In this document: positions 16,375-23,931 of the stretch, piece after piece
Layout of the letters: the number at the start of each line of letters is the position of its first letter
Position numbering within the stretch: position 1 is the stretch's first letter
Origin: Arthrobacter sp. efr-133-R2A-120
GTDB taxonomy: Bacteria; Actinomycetota; Actinomycetes; Actinomycetales; Micrococcaceae
Length of the DNA stretch: 64,000 bases
Assembly (NCBI RefSeq): GCF_030209835.1
Contig: NZ_JARVRF010000049.1
Coordinates: 62,001-126,000 of the forward strand
Direction of reading: 5' to 3'
Translations under genes and position numbers: made by a program
Notes under the pieces: generated by a model
The model's input: the letters and a program-made list of their open reading frames with translations, nothing else
Database searches by the model: none
What the model was told of the DNA's origin: nothing

Positions 16375-16949
16375 CGAGAATGCTGATCATTGGACCTCCG
16401 GGTTCTGGCAAGGGAACCCAGGCTGAGCGGATTTCCGAGCGCTTGGGCGTAGTCGCCATTTCCACGGGCGACATCTTCCGTGCGAACGTCAAGGGCGAAA
16501 CCCCGCTGGGTATTGAAGCCAAGAAGTACATGGATGCCGGCGATTTCGTTCCGGACAGCGTAACGAACAAGATGGTCCGTGACCGCCTGAGCGAGAACGA
16601 CGTCGAGAACGGCTTCCTGCTCGACGGGTACCCGCGCACCACGGCCCAGGTGGAATACCTGGACCAGATCCTCGCCGACACGGAAGAGAAGCTCGACGTC
16701 GTGCTTCAGCTGACGGCCGACGACGAGGAACTTGTTTCGCGCTTGCTGGGCCGTGCCAAGGAGACCGGACGCTCGGACGACAACGAAGGTGTCATCCGCC
16801 ACCGCCTGGACCTCTACCACGAGCAGACCGAGGCCGTTGTGGCCAAGTATGCCGAACGCGGCATCCTCACCCAAGTCGATGGCATTGGCGGCATCGACGA
16901 GGTCACGGATCGTGTGTTGCTGGCCATCGAGGCGGCCAAGGCGGTCTAG
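16371..16949 (+). CDS. adk: Adenylate kinase, short-lid form
   Basis: The 192-residue enzyme has the P-loop GPPGSGKGT (residues 8-16), the AMP-binding stretch with STGDIFR, and the DGYPRT motif. It interconverts ATP + AMP and 2 ADP in the cytoplasm. At 192 residues it lacks the 25-30-residue zinc-finger-like LID insert of long-form enzymes, which is normal for actinobacteria. A strong terminator follows 19 nt after the stop. Confidence 0.97.
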   Translation: MTRMLIIGPPGSGKGTQAERISERLGVVAISTGDIFRANVKGETPLGIEAKKYMDAGDFVPDSVTNKMVRDRLSENDVENGFLLDGYPRTTAQVEYLDQILADTEEKLDVVLQLTADDEELVSRLLGRAKETGRSDDNEGVIRHRLDLYHEQTEAVVAKYAERGILTQVDGIGGIDEVTDRVLLAIEAAKAV

Positions 16950-16967
16950 TCAGCTGCATGACTGTTG

Positions 16968-17022
16968 AAAGGGTGTGTCCCGCGCCGGAGCGAACTGCTC
17001 CCAGGCGGGACACACCCTTTTC
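16968..17022 (+). terminator. Intrinsic terminator after adk
   Basis: AAAGGGTGTGTCCCGC (16968-16983) pairs perfectly over 16 bp with 17005-17020, with an inner GGAGC/GCTCC arm in the loop; the 3' side ends in CCCTTTTCT. It should end the secY-adk transcript. Confidence 0.85.
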
Positions 17023-17172
17023 TGTTCCCCTTCTGCCGGACCGAAACCAGTGACGCTTCTGTGTCGTTCCCGGCTCCGGTTTCAGGCATGGCCGCTGATG
17101 CGGGAAAATAAGAGATCAAAGGGTGATCTGGTTCCGCAGCCCACCATAAGCAGTACACGACAAGAGGAGACC

Positions 17173-18000
17173 ATGGCGTTCGGCCAGCCCCGCATCGAAT
17201 ACAAGACCAATGAGCAAATGCGCAAGATGCACGAGGCCGGCTTGGTCCTCAGCAGAGCGCTCAACGCGGCCGTTGAGGCAGCGAAACCGGGGGTGACCAC
17301 GCGTGAGATCGACGCCGTGTTCGCGGCGGTCCTCATCGACGCTGGGGCAAAGTCGAATTTCCTCGGGTACCACGGCTTCCCGGCCACCATCTGCACTTCC
17401 GTCAACGAGGAAGTAGTCCACGGCATCCCCGGCGACCGCGTCCTCCAGGACGGGGACATCATTTCGATCGATGGCGGAGCGATCGTTGATGGTTGGCATT
17501 CCGACTCCGCGCGCACCGTGATAGTCGGTGCGGCCGATCCTGAAGACCAGCGGCTCTCGGATGTCACCCAGGCCGCTATGTGGCGTGGAATTGCTGCCTT
17601 GGCCAAGGGAAAGTTCGTGGGCGACATCGGCAACGCCGTGGATGACTACGTCTCCTCCGTCCCGGGAAAGCCGCTGGGCATCCTGGAAGACTACGTAGGC
17701 CACGGCATCGGTTCCGAGATGCACATGGCCCCTGACGTGTTGAACTATCGCACCACGCACCGCGGCCCGAAGATCAGGCCGGGGCTGTGCCTTGCGATCG
17801 AGCCCATGCTCGTCCGTGGCAACATCGAAACAGCAACCCTCGACGACGACTGGACCGTGGTGACCACCGACGGGAAGCGTTCGTGCCAGTGGGAGCACTC
17901 GGTCGCCGTCCACGAAAAGGGCATCTGGGTGCTTTCCGCGCCCGACGGCGGTGCGGAGCACCTGGTGCCGCTCGGCGTCGTACCCGTTCCGATTCCCTGA
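17173..18000 (+). CDS. map: Type I methionine aminopeptidase
   Basis: The ATG at 17173 follows AGAGGAGA and gives a 275-residue protein beginning MAFGQPRIEYKTNEQMRKM; longer upstream starts cross the adk terminator region. The pita-bread metallopeptidase ligands are visible: Asp in SIDGGAIVDGWHSDSART (two aspartates), His in YVGHGIGSEMH, Glu in CLAIEPML and Glu in QWEHSVAV. The enzyme removes the initiator methionine from nascent proteins. In many bacteria infA follows map directly; here nearly 15 kb of transport and catabolic genes intervene. Confidence 0.96.
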   Translation: MAFGQPRIEYKTNEQMRKMHEAGLVLSRALNAAVEAAKPGVTTREIDAVFAAVLIDAGAKSNFLGYHGFPATICTSVNEEVVHGIPGDRVLQDGDIISIDGGAIVDGWHSDSARTVIVGAADPEDQRLSDVTQAAMWRGIAALAKGKFVGDIGNAVDDYVSSVPGKPLGILEDYVGHGIGSEMHMAPDVLNYRTTHRGPKIRPGLCLAIEPMLVRGNIETATLDDDWTVVTTDGKRSCQWEHSVAVHEKGIWVLSAPDGGAEHLVPLGVVPVPIP

Positions 18001-18024
18001 CCCCCAAACTGGGAGCCGATACAG

Positions 18025-18069
18025 AAAATCCCTGGCGACACCGGAATTCCGTTGTCGCCAGGGATTTTT
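18025..18069. terminator. Bidirectional terminator between map and the ABC-transporter operon
   Basis: AAAATCCCTGGCGACA (18025-18040) pairs with TGTCGCCAGGGATTTT (18053-18068), followed by a further T on the plus strand and preceded by A residues that read as U on the minus strand. It sits between two convergent genes and can serve both. Confidence 0.88.
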
Positions 18070-18082
18070 CGTTTCGGGAGCT

Positions 18083-19432
18083 TTAGCTAGCTTTGAGCTT
18101 GGGCTTCACGTCCTTGGTGTAGATGCCTTCGAGGGTTGCCTTGAGGTCCGTCATGGTGGCCTTCACGTCGCCCTGCTGGGTGAGGATCTTCGCCGCGGCC
18201 TTGGCCATCTCCTGGTCGGCACCGGGCAGGAATACGCGGGCGTTGTCCTGCACCTTGGTGACGGCGAGCTGGTCCATGGCCGTCTTGATCTGCGGAGTCT
18301 TGGCGAGGACTGCCGTCATGTCGGCGGAGACGCGCGTGGGCATGTAGCCGGTCGCGGCGGAGAATGCCGCGGTGTTCTCCGGTTCGGTCATGAATTTCAG
18401 GAAAGTGGCAGCCGCGAGCTGGACTTCCTTGCTGACACCGCTGGGAATCCCGAGTCCCGCGCCGCCGGTGGGGCAGACGTTGGTCTCGGCCTTGGGGCCG
18501 CCCGGAAGGAAGCCGACGCCGACGTTGAACTTGGCGGACTTCAGCACGCCCAACAGGTCTCCCGTGGAGGAGATCGTGGTGGACGTGATGCCTGCGGAGA
18601 AGTCGTCCGCAGCGTTCTTGGAGGAGACGCCGGCCCACTTGTCCTTGTAGATGGAGTCCTGGGCCCACTGCAGGGCCGTAACGGACTCGGTGGAATCGCA
18701 GTTGAAGGTCCAGCCGTTGGACCAGCTGCCGCCCCAGCCCCACAGGTTGTTCTGCAAGGTCCAGCCGGCGTATCCGGCAAGGGCAGGGTAGATGTAGGCG
18801 TACTTCGCGCCCGAGCTGGCCTGGAGCTTGGGGGCCCACTCGGCGAACTCCTGCCAGGTCTTGGGAGCCCGGTCCGGAAGGCCAGCGGCCTTGAAGTGGT
18901 CCTTGTTGTAATAGAACAGCGGGGTGGAACGGCCGTAGGGGAGTGCCCACTGCTTGTTGGCGTATTGGTAGTCCGCTACGAGGGACTTCTGGAAGTCGTC
19001 GATTTTGACGTCCAACTGCTTGATGAGTCCGTCCAACGGAATGATGTTGCCGTTGGTGTAATAGCGGAACCACCAGACGTCGGAGAGCACTACGAGGCCG
19101 GGGAGGGCAGACTTCGCTGCCTGCGAGGTCTGGAACTTCTGCGCGATTTCCTCGTAGTTGGCGCCTGCCGTTACGAGGTTCACCTTGATGTCCGGGAACT
19201 TCGCCTGGAACTTGTCGATGATGGATTGCTCGACGGCCTGGGACTGCCCGGGGTGGCTGGTCCAAAAGTCGAACGAGCCGGCCGGCTTGACGCCCGTGAA
19301 GTCGATGTCCGAAGGGCTGGTGCTCGCTGCACTGCCGCTCGTCGACGGACCGCCGCATGCTGCCAGGGCGGCTGCGCCGACTCCGAGTCCGGCGAGCCCC
19401 AGGAAGTTTCTGCGATCAAGATTCATTGCCAT
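18083..19432 (-). CDS. Carbohydrate ABC transporter substrate-binding lipoprotein (family 1)
   Basis: The start at 19432 follows AGAGGA by seven nt and gives 449 residues. The N-terminus has a twin-arginine motif (RRNFLG, Arg7-Arg8), a hydrophobic stretch and a lipobox LAAC with Cys26, so the protein is probably exported by Tat and lipid-anchored. The body resembles family 1 solute-binding proteins (GSFDFWTSHPGQSQAVEQSI near the start, then a typical EFAEWAPKLQ and LKFMTEPENTAAFSAATGYMPTR near the end), which bind oligosaccharides or glycerol-phosphate-like ligands. Two permease genes lie upstream in the same operon; no ATPase gene is present. Ligand unknown. Confidence 0.93.
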   Translation of the reverse strand: MAMNLDRRNFLGLAGLGVGAAALAACGGPSTSGSAASTSPSDIDFTGVKPAGSFDFWTSHPGQSQAVEQSIIDKFQAKFPDIKVNLVTAGANYEEIAQKFQTSQAAKSALPGLVVLSDVWWFRYYTNGNIIPLDGLIKQLDVKIDDFQKSLVADYQYANKQWALPYGRSTPLFYYNKDHFKAAGLPDRAPKTWQEFAEWAPKLQASSGAKYAYIYPALAGYAGWTLQNNLWGWGGSWSNGWTFNCDSTESVTALQWAQDSIYKDKWAGVSSKNAADDFSAGITSTTISSTGDLLGVLKSAKFNVGVGFLPGGPKAETNVCPTGGAGLGIPSGVSKEVQLAAATFLKFMTEPENTAAFSAATGYMPTRVSADMTAVLAKTPQIKTAMDQLAVTKVQDNARVFLPGADQEMAKAAAKILTQQGDVKATMTDLKATLEGIYTKDVKPKLKAS

Positions 19433-19492
19433 GGTTGGTCCTCTCAAGGATGCAAAGGTGGTGATGGGGGTTGTGTGGAAGTGCTGTGTTTA

Positions 19493-20431
19493 TTAGCCGG
19501 TGACGCTGCCCTGGGTGAGCCCGGCAACTATGTAGCGTTGCAACGCTGCGAAGACCAGGAGGATGGGGATGATCACCAGGACGGCTCCAGCCATCAAGAT
19601 CCCCCAGCCCGCGCCGTTGCCTTCAGAGTTCTGAAGCAAGGTCAGGCCGACCGGGAGGGTCATGGTTTCCGGCCGGTCCGTGATGATCAGCGGCCAGATG
19701 TAGTCGTTCCATTCGCTGACGACAGTGACGAGGGCAACGGTGGCGATCGAGGGGAGCGAGACGGGGACGACCACTTGCCACAGCCTGCGCCAATGGCCCG
19801 CGCCGTCGATTTCCGCGGCCTCGAGGATGGACCCCGGAAGGGTCTTGAAATGCTGGCGAAGGAGGAAGGTTCCAAAGGCCGTGCCGAGTCCCGGAAGGAT
19901 GATTCCCCACAGGGTGTTCTTCCCGCCGATTCCCGCAATCAGGATGTAGTTGGGGAGGATCGACACCTGCGGCGGCACCATCAGGGCCACGAGGATCACG
20001 ACGAAGATGATGTTCTTGAACGGGAAACGGACGAAAACCAGGGCGTACGCCGTCAGGATCGCCAGGATCACCTTGACCGTGGAACCGACCGTGGTGACGA
20101 TCAGGCTGTTCAGGAAGAACTGTGCGAACGGCACTGTGGTCATGGCCGTGTGGTAGTTCTCCAGGTTCAGGCCCTGCGGAAGGATCTTGAGGTCCGTGGT
20201 GACGATCTCGCCGGGCTGCTTGAAGGAACTCAGCAGCATCCACAACAGCGGCAGGACCACCACGAGGGTGGCCACGATCAGCGGGATGTAGCCGCCTGCC
20301 AGTGTCTGGACAAGGTTCGAGCGGGAGAGCGGCTTGTCGCGCCGCGCCGGGAGCTCCGGACCGGCGTCGGGAGCTTTCAGGGTCCCGACGCCGCTTGCGG
20401 AGTTGGGGCTGACGGGGGAGAGCGTGCTCAC
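19493..20431 (-). CDS. Carbohydrate ABC transporter permease, MalG/UgpE type
   Basis: A GTG at 20431 overlaps the stop of the upstream permease gene by 4 nt and gives 312 residues; a longer open frame upstream is out of register with that gene and unlikely. Six membrane segments are visible. The EAA loop reads EAAEIDGAGHWRRLWQVVVPVSLP, the ATPase contact of this family, and the protein ends in a short GLTQGSVTG tail typical of MalG-like subunits. It forms the inner-membrane channel with the next-upstream permease. Confidence 0.94.
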   Translation of the reverse strand: MSTLSPVSPNSASGVGTLKAPDAGPELPARRDKPLSRSNLVQTLAGGYIPLIVATLVVVLPLLWMLLSSFKQPGEIVTTDLKILPQGLNLENYHTAMTTVPFAQFFLNSLIVTTVGSTVKVILAILTAYALVFVRFPFKNIIFVVILVALMVPPQVSILPNYILIAGIGGKNTLWGIILPGLGTAFGTFLLRQHFKTLPGSILEAAEIDGAGHWRRLWQVVVPVSLPSIATVALVTVVSEWNDYIWPLIITDRPETMTLPVGLTLLQNSEGNGAGWGILMAGAVLVIIPILLVFAALQRYIVAGLTQGSVTG

Positions 20432-21378
20432 GAGTAGTGCACCTTCCGTTCGACGAACCGCAACTGGAGCACGGTGATGATGAGCAGGATGGCGAAGAGC
20501 ACTACCGAGATGGCGGCGGAGTATCCGGCGCGGTTGTAGGCTCCGAAGGCCTGCAGATAGGCCTCGTAGATCAGCGTGCTGGTGCCGTTGCCCAGCGGCG
20601 TCATGATGCGGATCAGGTCGAACGCTTGAAGCGAGCTGATCATCGTGGTGATCAGCAGGAAGAACGTGGTGGGCGAAAGCAGGGGAACGGAGATGCTCAT
20701 GAAGCGGCGGAAGCCGTTGGCGCCATCCAGGGAAGCCGCCTCCATGACGTCCTTCGGGAGCGACTGGAGCCCGGCGAGGTAGACGACCGCGCAGTAGCCC
20801 AGGTTCTTCCAGACGTAAACGATGATGACCATCACGAGGGAGAGTTGTGGATCGTTGATCCACTGGGGGCTTTGCTGGCCGATGCCCCGGAGCAGCCATG
20901 ACAGCACGCCGTATCCGGGGTCGAAGATGAACAGCCACACGAGGCCGACGCCTACGCCGCTGAGGACGTAGGGGGCGAAGGCAGCAGAGCGCGCAAAGGT
21001 GGTGCCCCGGACCTTCGCGTTCAGGGCCAGGGCCACCAAGAGGCCCAGCACCATGGAACCGCCGACAGTGACGACAGTGAAGATAAGGGTGGTGCCGAGT
21101 ACTTGGGGGGCGTCGGAACTGGTGAAGAAGGTGACGTAGTTGTCGAGGCCCACAACGGTGGCCGAGGTGGAGCCCAAGGTCCAGTCAAGGGTTGAGTAAT
21201 ACATGTTGTTGATCAGGGGCAGATACGTGAATACCGCGATCAGCGCCAGGTTCGGCAAAGCCAGTGCCAGGAACACAAAGAAGTCGCGTCGGGTTCGGCC
21301 GGACCAACGTCCCCGGCGCTGAAGGGCCGGGAGAGCCTGCGCGGGGGCCGCAGGGCTGCCAGTCAGTTGTCTTGTCAT
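20428..21378 (-). CDS. Carbohydrate ABC transporter permease, MalF/UgpA type
   Basis: This 316-residue protein has a basic cytoplasmic N-terminus followed by six membrane segments, with the EAA loop at EAASLDGANGFRRFMSISVPLL. It is the first gene of the sugar-type ABC operon (permease, permease, binding protein) on the minus strand. The gene pair overlap (GTGA) indicates coupled translation of the two channel subunits. The operon has no ATPase; actinobacteria often use one shared MsiK-type ATPase for several sugar transporters, which would be encoded elsewhere. Confidence 0.94.
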   Translation of the reverse strand: MTRQLTGSPAAPAQALPALQRRGRWSGRTRRDFFVFLALALPNLALIAVFTYLPLINNMYYSTLDWTLGSTSATVVGLDNYVTFFTSSDAPQVLGTTLIFTVVTVGGSMVLGLLVALALNAKVRGTTFARSAAFAPYVLSGVGVGLVWLFIFDPGYGVLSWLLRGIGQQSPQWINDPQLSLVMVIIVYVWKNLGYCAVVYLAGLQSLPKDVMEAASLDGANGFRRFMSISVPLLSPTTFFLLITTMISSLQAFDLIRIMTPLGNGTSTLIYEAYLQAFGAYNRAGYSAAISVVLFAILLIITVLQLRFVERKVHYS

Positions 21379-21617
21379 GGGAGGTCTCTAACGGTTCGCA
21401 GATATCGGGGCGCGCCGGACCCGAACTGTTGGGTCAAGGGGGGCGGCTAGTTTTACCTCACCACACGGAAACACCTGTCAAGTCAAAAAACGGACCGTTC
21501 GCGGGATTGTTGGACAAGCCTTCTGCGTTCGTTTACTCGATGTTTCGTGGCGGATAGGGCCGTGTTTACATTCGAGGCACGACTACCGTTTGTGCGGAAT
21601 CCGCATGCTGTGCTCGT
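21379..21617 (-). other. Gap upstream of the sugar ABC operon with a possible promoter
   Basis: These 239 nt lie between the amidohydrolase stop and the permease start, both on the minus strand. On that strand TTGACA (21476-21481) precedes an A/T-rich GTAAAACT (around 21449-21456) by 19-20 nt, a tolerable but long spacing. I see no strong terminator for the amidohydrolase transcript. The promoter is only a candidate. Confidence 0.35.
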
Positions 21618-23078
21618 TCAGCGCAGGGGAAAGCTGGGTGGAAGGAGTTCGTGGATGGGGCGCCGGGCGTAATCCGAGGCGGCCAGGGACGCAATGTAGT
21701 GGTCCAGGAAATCCTGGGCGCGTTCCCGGTAGTCGCTCGTATCCACGGTGACGATTTCTCCCTTGTCAACGATGGTCCGTCCGGCCACCGCCACCCGCGT
21801 GATGTCCCGTCCGTCGGCGTTCATGATCAGGGTGCGGATGGGGTCGGCGTGCGGGCCGATGTGACTGCGAGTCAGGTCCAGGATGAAATAGTCGGCCTGC
21901 GCCCCCGGCGCCAGGCGTCCCAGGTCGGAACGGTCGAGCGATTCGGCCGGGTCCAGGGTGGCCGAGCGAAACAAGTCCGCGGCCTGGGCGCTTGTACGGT
22001 CCCCCGTGAGGGTCTTGGTCATTCCCATCGCCAGGTCCATGGCCCGGATCATGTTGGGCGGGGCAGAGTCGGTGCCCAGTACGATCCGCACTCCGCGCTC
22101 TCGGTAGGAGTCATAGTTGTCGAGCATCCCGCCGTAGTGGGCCATGGGGATGGGACAGAGCAGGACCGACGTTCCGGACTCGGCGAGCAACGCCAGGTCG
22201 TCCCCCGCGCCGGCGGCCGCAGGCATGTGAGGATGTCCGGGGATGGTCCACGCGTGGGGAATGTAGGTGCGTTCCGCGAGGAAACCGAGATCGGCCAAAT
22301 AGGGGAGTGGACGCCGTCCCGTGCGGGCGATCACGGTCTCGACTTCGAAGAGCCCCTGGGCGGCGTGCAGGCGCACCGGAACCTTGAGCTCATCGGCGGC
22401 TTGCCGGGTGAGGCGGAGGGTCTGTTCGGTCTGCGTTTCGATCCGGGCGGGTAGCAGGGCCGTCCTGATCAGCCCTTGGGCCCGCCCTTCGTAATCCTGG
22501 GCGAAGCGGACAGCTTGATCCAGGCCATCGAGGCCGCGCCGTTCGTCTTCGTGGAGCATCACCCGCTTGCCGTCCGTATAGGGGACCGCGGTGCGGTAGC
22601 TCGGCCCCAGGTAGGCCCGGAGGCCGAGGGCCTCCACGGCGGCAGCGGTGTCGGCAAGGTCCTCGTAGTCCTCGCACCATTCGTGATAGCTCTCGGAGGC
22701 AATGGGCATGAGCGTGGTGATGCCGTTGCGGACCAATTGCGATAGGGCAAACTCACGTCGGAACCGTGCCCGCTCGCGGGTGAACACGGCTCCGTGGTTC
22801 CGTAGGTAGGACTCGGACCAGACGAGGCCCAGGCGCCGATCGGGATCCGGCCACGAATCGAAGAGAGCGTGGTCGATATCGGCCAGGGCGTTCAAGTCGA
22901 TGAATCCGGGGGAGACGATTGCCTGTCCGGCGTCGACGTCGATGTCCACGACTCCGGGGTAGTCCCGGCCCACGAAGACAATGGTTCCGTCTTCGTGGAC
23001 CAGTTCCGCGTCGGGCAGGATGCAGTGGTCGCCGTCGGCATAGCCAATGATGAAGGCGGCTTTGATGCGCGTGATCAC
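21618..23078 (-). CDS. Amidohydrolase-superfamily enzyme lacking the usual first HxH
   Basis: The 486-residue protein has the layout of cytosine-deaminase-like or chlorohydrolase-like amidohydrolases: a beta-sandwich N-terminus, then PGFID (57-61), a TIM barrel, and a C-terminal sandwich with a SLDRSDLGRLAPGAQADYFIL segment. Later metal-site residues are present: His238 (RLHAAQG), His275 (IPHAW) and Asp337 (LGTDSAP). The expected His-x-His after PGFID is replaced by Asn63-Ala-Leu65. The family hydrolyses C-N or C-Cl bonds of small amides and heterocycles; the substrate here is unknown. It starts 36 nt after the gntR-like gene and is probably co-transcribed with it. Confidence 0.82.
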   Translation of the reverse strand: MITRIKAAFIIGYADGDHCILPDAELVHEDGTIVFVGRDYPGVVDIDVDAGQAIVSPGFIDLNALADIDHALFDSWPDPDRRLGLVWSESYLRNHGAVFTRERARFRREFALSQLVRNGITTLMPIASESYHEWCEDYEDLADTAAAVEALGLRAYLGPSYRTAVPYTDGKRVMLHEDERRGLDGLDQAVRFAQDYEGRAQGLIRTALLPARIETQTEQTLRLTRQAADELKVPVRLHAAQGLFEVETVIARTGRRPLPYLADLGFLAERTYIPHAWTIPGHPHMPAAAGAGDDLALLAESGTSVLLCPIPMAHYGGMLDNYDSYRERGVRIVLGTDSAPPNMIRAMDLAMGMTKTLTGDRTSAQAADLFRSATLDPAESLDRSDLGRLAPGAQADYFILDLTRSHIGPHADPIRTLIMNADGRDITRVAVAGRTIVDKGEIVTVDTSDYRERAQDFLDHYIASLAASDYARRPIHELLPPSFPLR

Positions 23079-23114
23079 GGCTCTCCTTGAGGGTGTTGTC
23101 GCGGTTCGGAGATC

Positions 23115-23813
23115 CTAGGTGCCGGTGGAGCCCACGGCCTTGCCCTCCAAATCCGAAGCCTGGTTGTCCAGGATCGCTCCAGCCACCAGCATGGCGTCCT
23201 GTGTGGAGCGGTCGCGGATGGCGTCAAAAAGCTCGTCATGGCTATCGTGCTCGGCGTGGGCAGCACGGTTCAGGCCCTCGGGCGATGTCCACGAACCGTC
23301 GATGCTCTCCGCGAGGGAACCATAGATGCCGGCCAGGAGCTGGTTGTGCGCGGCGCCCACCACGGCCCGGTGGAAGTCGATGTCTGCCAGCCGGAATCCG
23401 TCTTCGTCGTGGGCTTCCGCGGCGGCGCGGCGTCGATCGAGCGCGTCCTGGAGCTTGTCGAGGTCCTCCTGGTCCCGGCGCTGCGCCGCGAGGGCGGCCG
23501 CAGGAATGTCAAGGCTGCGGCGGACTTCGATGGCCTCGAGCCTGTCCGCTCCCTGGAGGCCTTTGCGCAAGGCGACTTCTTGCTCGTCCACGGCGGCGAC
23601 GAAGGTTCCGTCACCTTGACGCGTCACCAGAAGGCCTGCGTGTACCAAGGCGCGGAGGGCTTCCCGGAGGGGTGCCCGGCTGAGGCCCAAGGCCTTTCCA
23701 AGCTCCGGCTCGGGGGGAATACGGTCTCCGAGGCCCCATTCGCCCTCCCGGATCCGCAGGCGGATGTCATCGATCGCATCGTCGACGACGCTGCGCCGGC
23801 CATTCACCGTCAT
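23115..23813 (-). CDS. GntR-family transcriptional regulator, FCD (FadR-like) type
   Basis: The start at 23813 is chosen because AAGGAGG precedes it by six nt; it gives 232 residues. Residues 1-75 hold the winged helix: DRIPPEPELGKALGLSRAPLREALRALVHAGLLVTRQGDGTFV. The rest is an all-helical FCD domain with the usual metal-binding residues, D-x-x-x-H in DIDFHRAVVG and a further His in HAEHDSHDELF. Members are usually repressors of catabolic genes relieved by an organic-acid or similar ligand. The gene is divergent from the TIM-barrel/ABC operon and heads a two-gene operon with the amidohydrolase. The palindrome at 23898-23915 is the likely operator. Confidence 0.92.
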   Translation of the reverse strand: MTVNGRRSVVDDAIDDIRLRIREGEWGLGDRIPPEPELGKALGLSRAPLREALRALVHAGLLVTRQGDGTFVAAVDEQEVALRKGLQGADRLEAIEVRRSLDIPAAALAAQRRDQEDLDKLQDALDRRRAAAEAHDEDGFRLADIDFHRAVVGAAHNQLLAGIYGSLAESIDGSWTSPEGLNRAAHAEHDSHDELFDAIRDRSTQDAMLVAGAILDNQASDLEGKAVGSTGT

Positions 23814-23886
23814 GGTGCCCTCCTTGCTAGGCATGCTGTTCGCCGATCCACTTCCGTCAACGAAGCGTCTCACATGGTGTTCGAAA

Positions 23887-23892
23887 AATCTA
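23887..23892 (-). promoter_or_regulatory. Candidate -10 box of the gntR-amidohydrolase operon
   Basis: Read on the minus strand this is TAGATT, fitting TANNNT. The -35 position, 17 nt before it, is TCGTAA inside the palindromic operator, a weak match. The untranslated leader to the regulator start would be about 65 nt. Assigned from position relative to the operator and the divergent gene pair. Confidence 0.4.
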
Positions 23893-23897
23893 CTCTT

Positions 23898-23915
23898 TCG
23901 TAAGACGTCTTACGA
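23898..23915. promoter_or_regulatory. 18-bp perfect palindrome, probable GntR/FCD operator
   Basis: TCGTAAGACGTCTTACGA is a perfect 18-bp palindrome in the 118-nt region between the divergent regulator gene and the TIM-barrel operon. It lies between two opposed -10 boxes, five nt from one and three nt from the other, so it overlaps the -35 areas of both promoters. FadR-type operators are short palindromes with GT...AC half-sites, which this matches. Binding is inferred. Confidence 0.75.
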
Positions 23916-23918
23916 GTG

Positions 23919-23924
23919 TATCTT
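23919..23924 (+). promoter_or_regulatory. Candidate -10 box of the TIM-barrel/ABC operon
   Basis: TATCTT fits TANNNT and ends seven nt before the ATG at 23932. No Shine-Dalgarno precedes that ATG, so transcription probably starts at or next to the A of the start codon, giving a leaderless message. The -35 region (about 23896-23901) overlaps the palindrome. Confidence 0.45.
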
Positions 23925-23931
23925 GGCCAAC

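Noticed and set aside
16975..17172. A 66-residue N-terminal extension of methionine aminopeptidase
   Set aside because: It begins within the adk terminator, and the ATG at 17173 has a good AGAGGAGA site and the expected length.
17951..20437. An 828-codon open frame on the plus strand
   Set aside because: It runs antisense to the convergent sugar-ABC genes. Its composition (Gly/Glu/Asp/His-rich, few hydrophobic stretches) is the usual shadow of GC-rich coding sequence, and the minus-strand genes have clear families.
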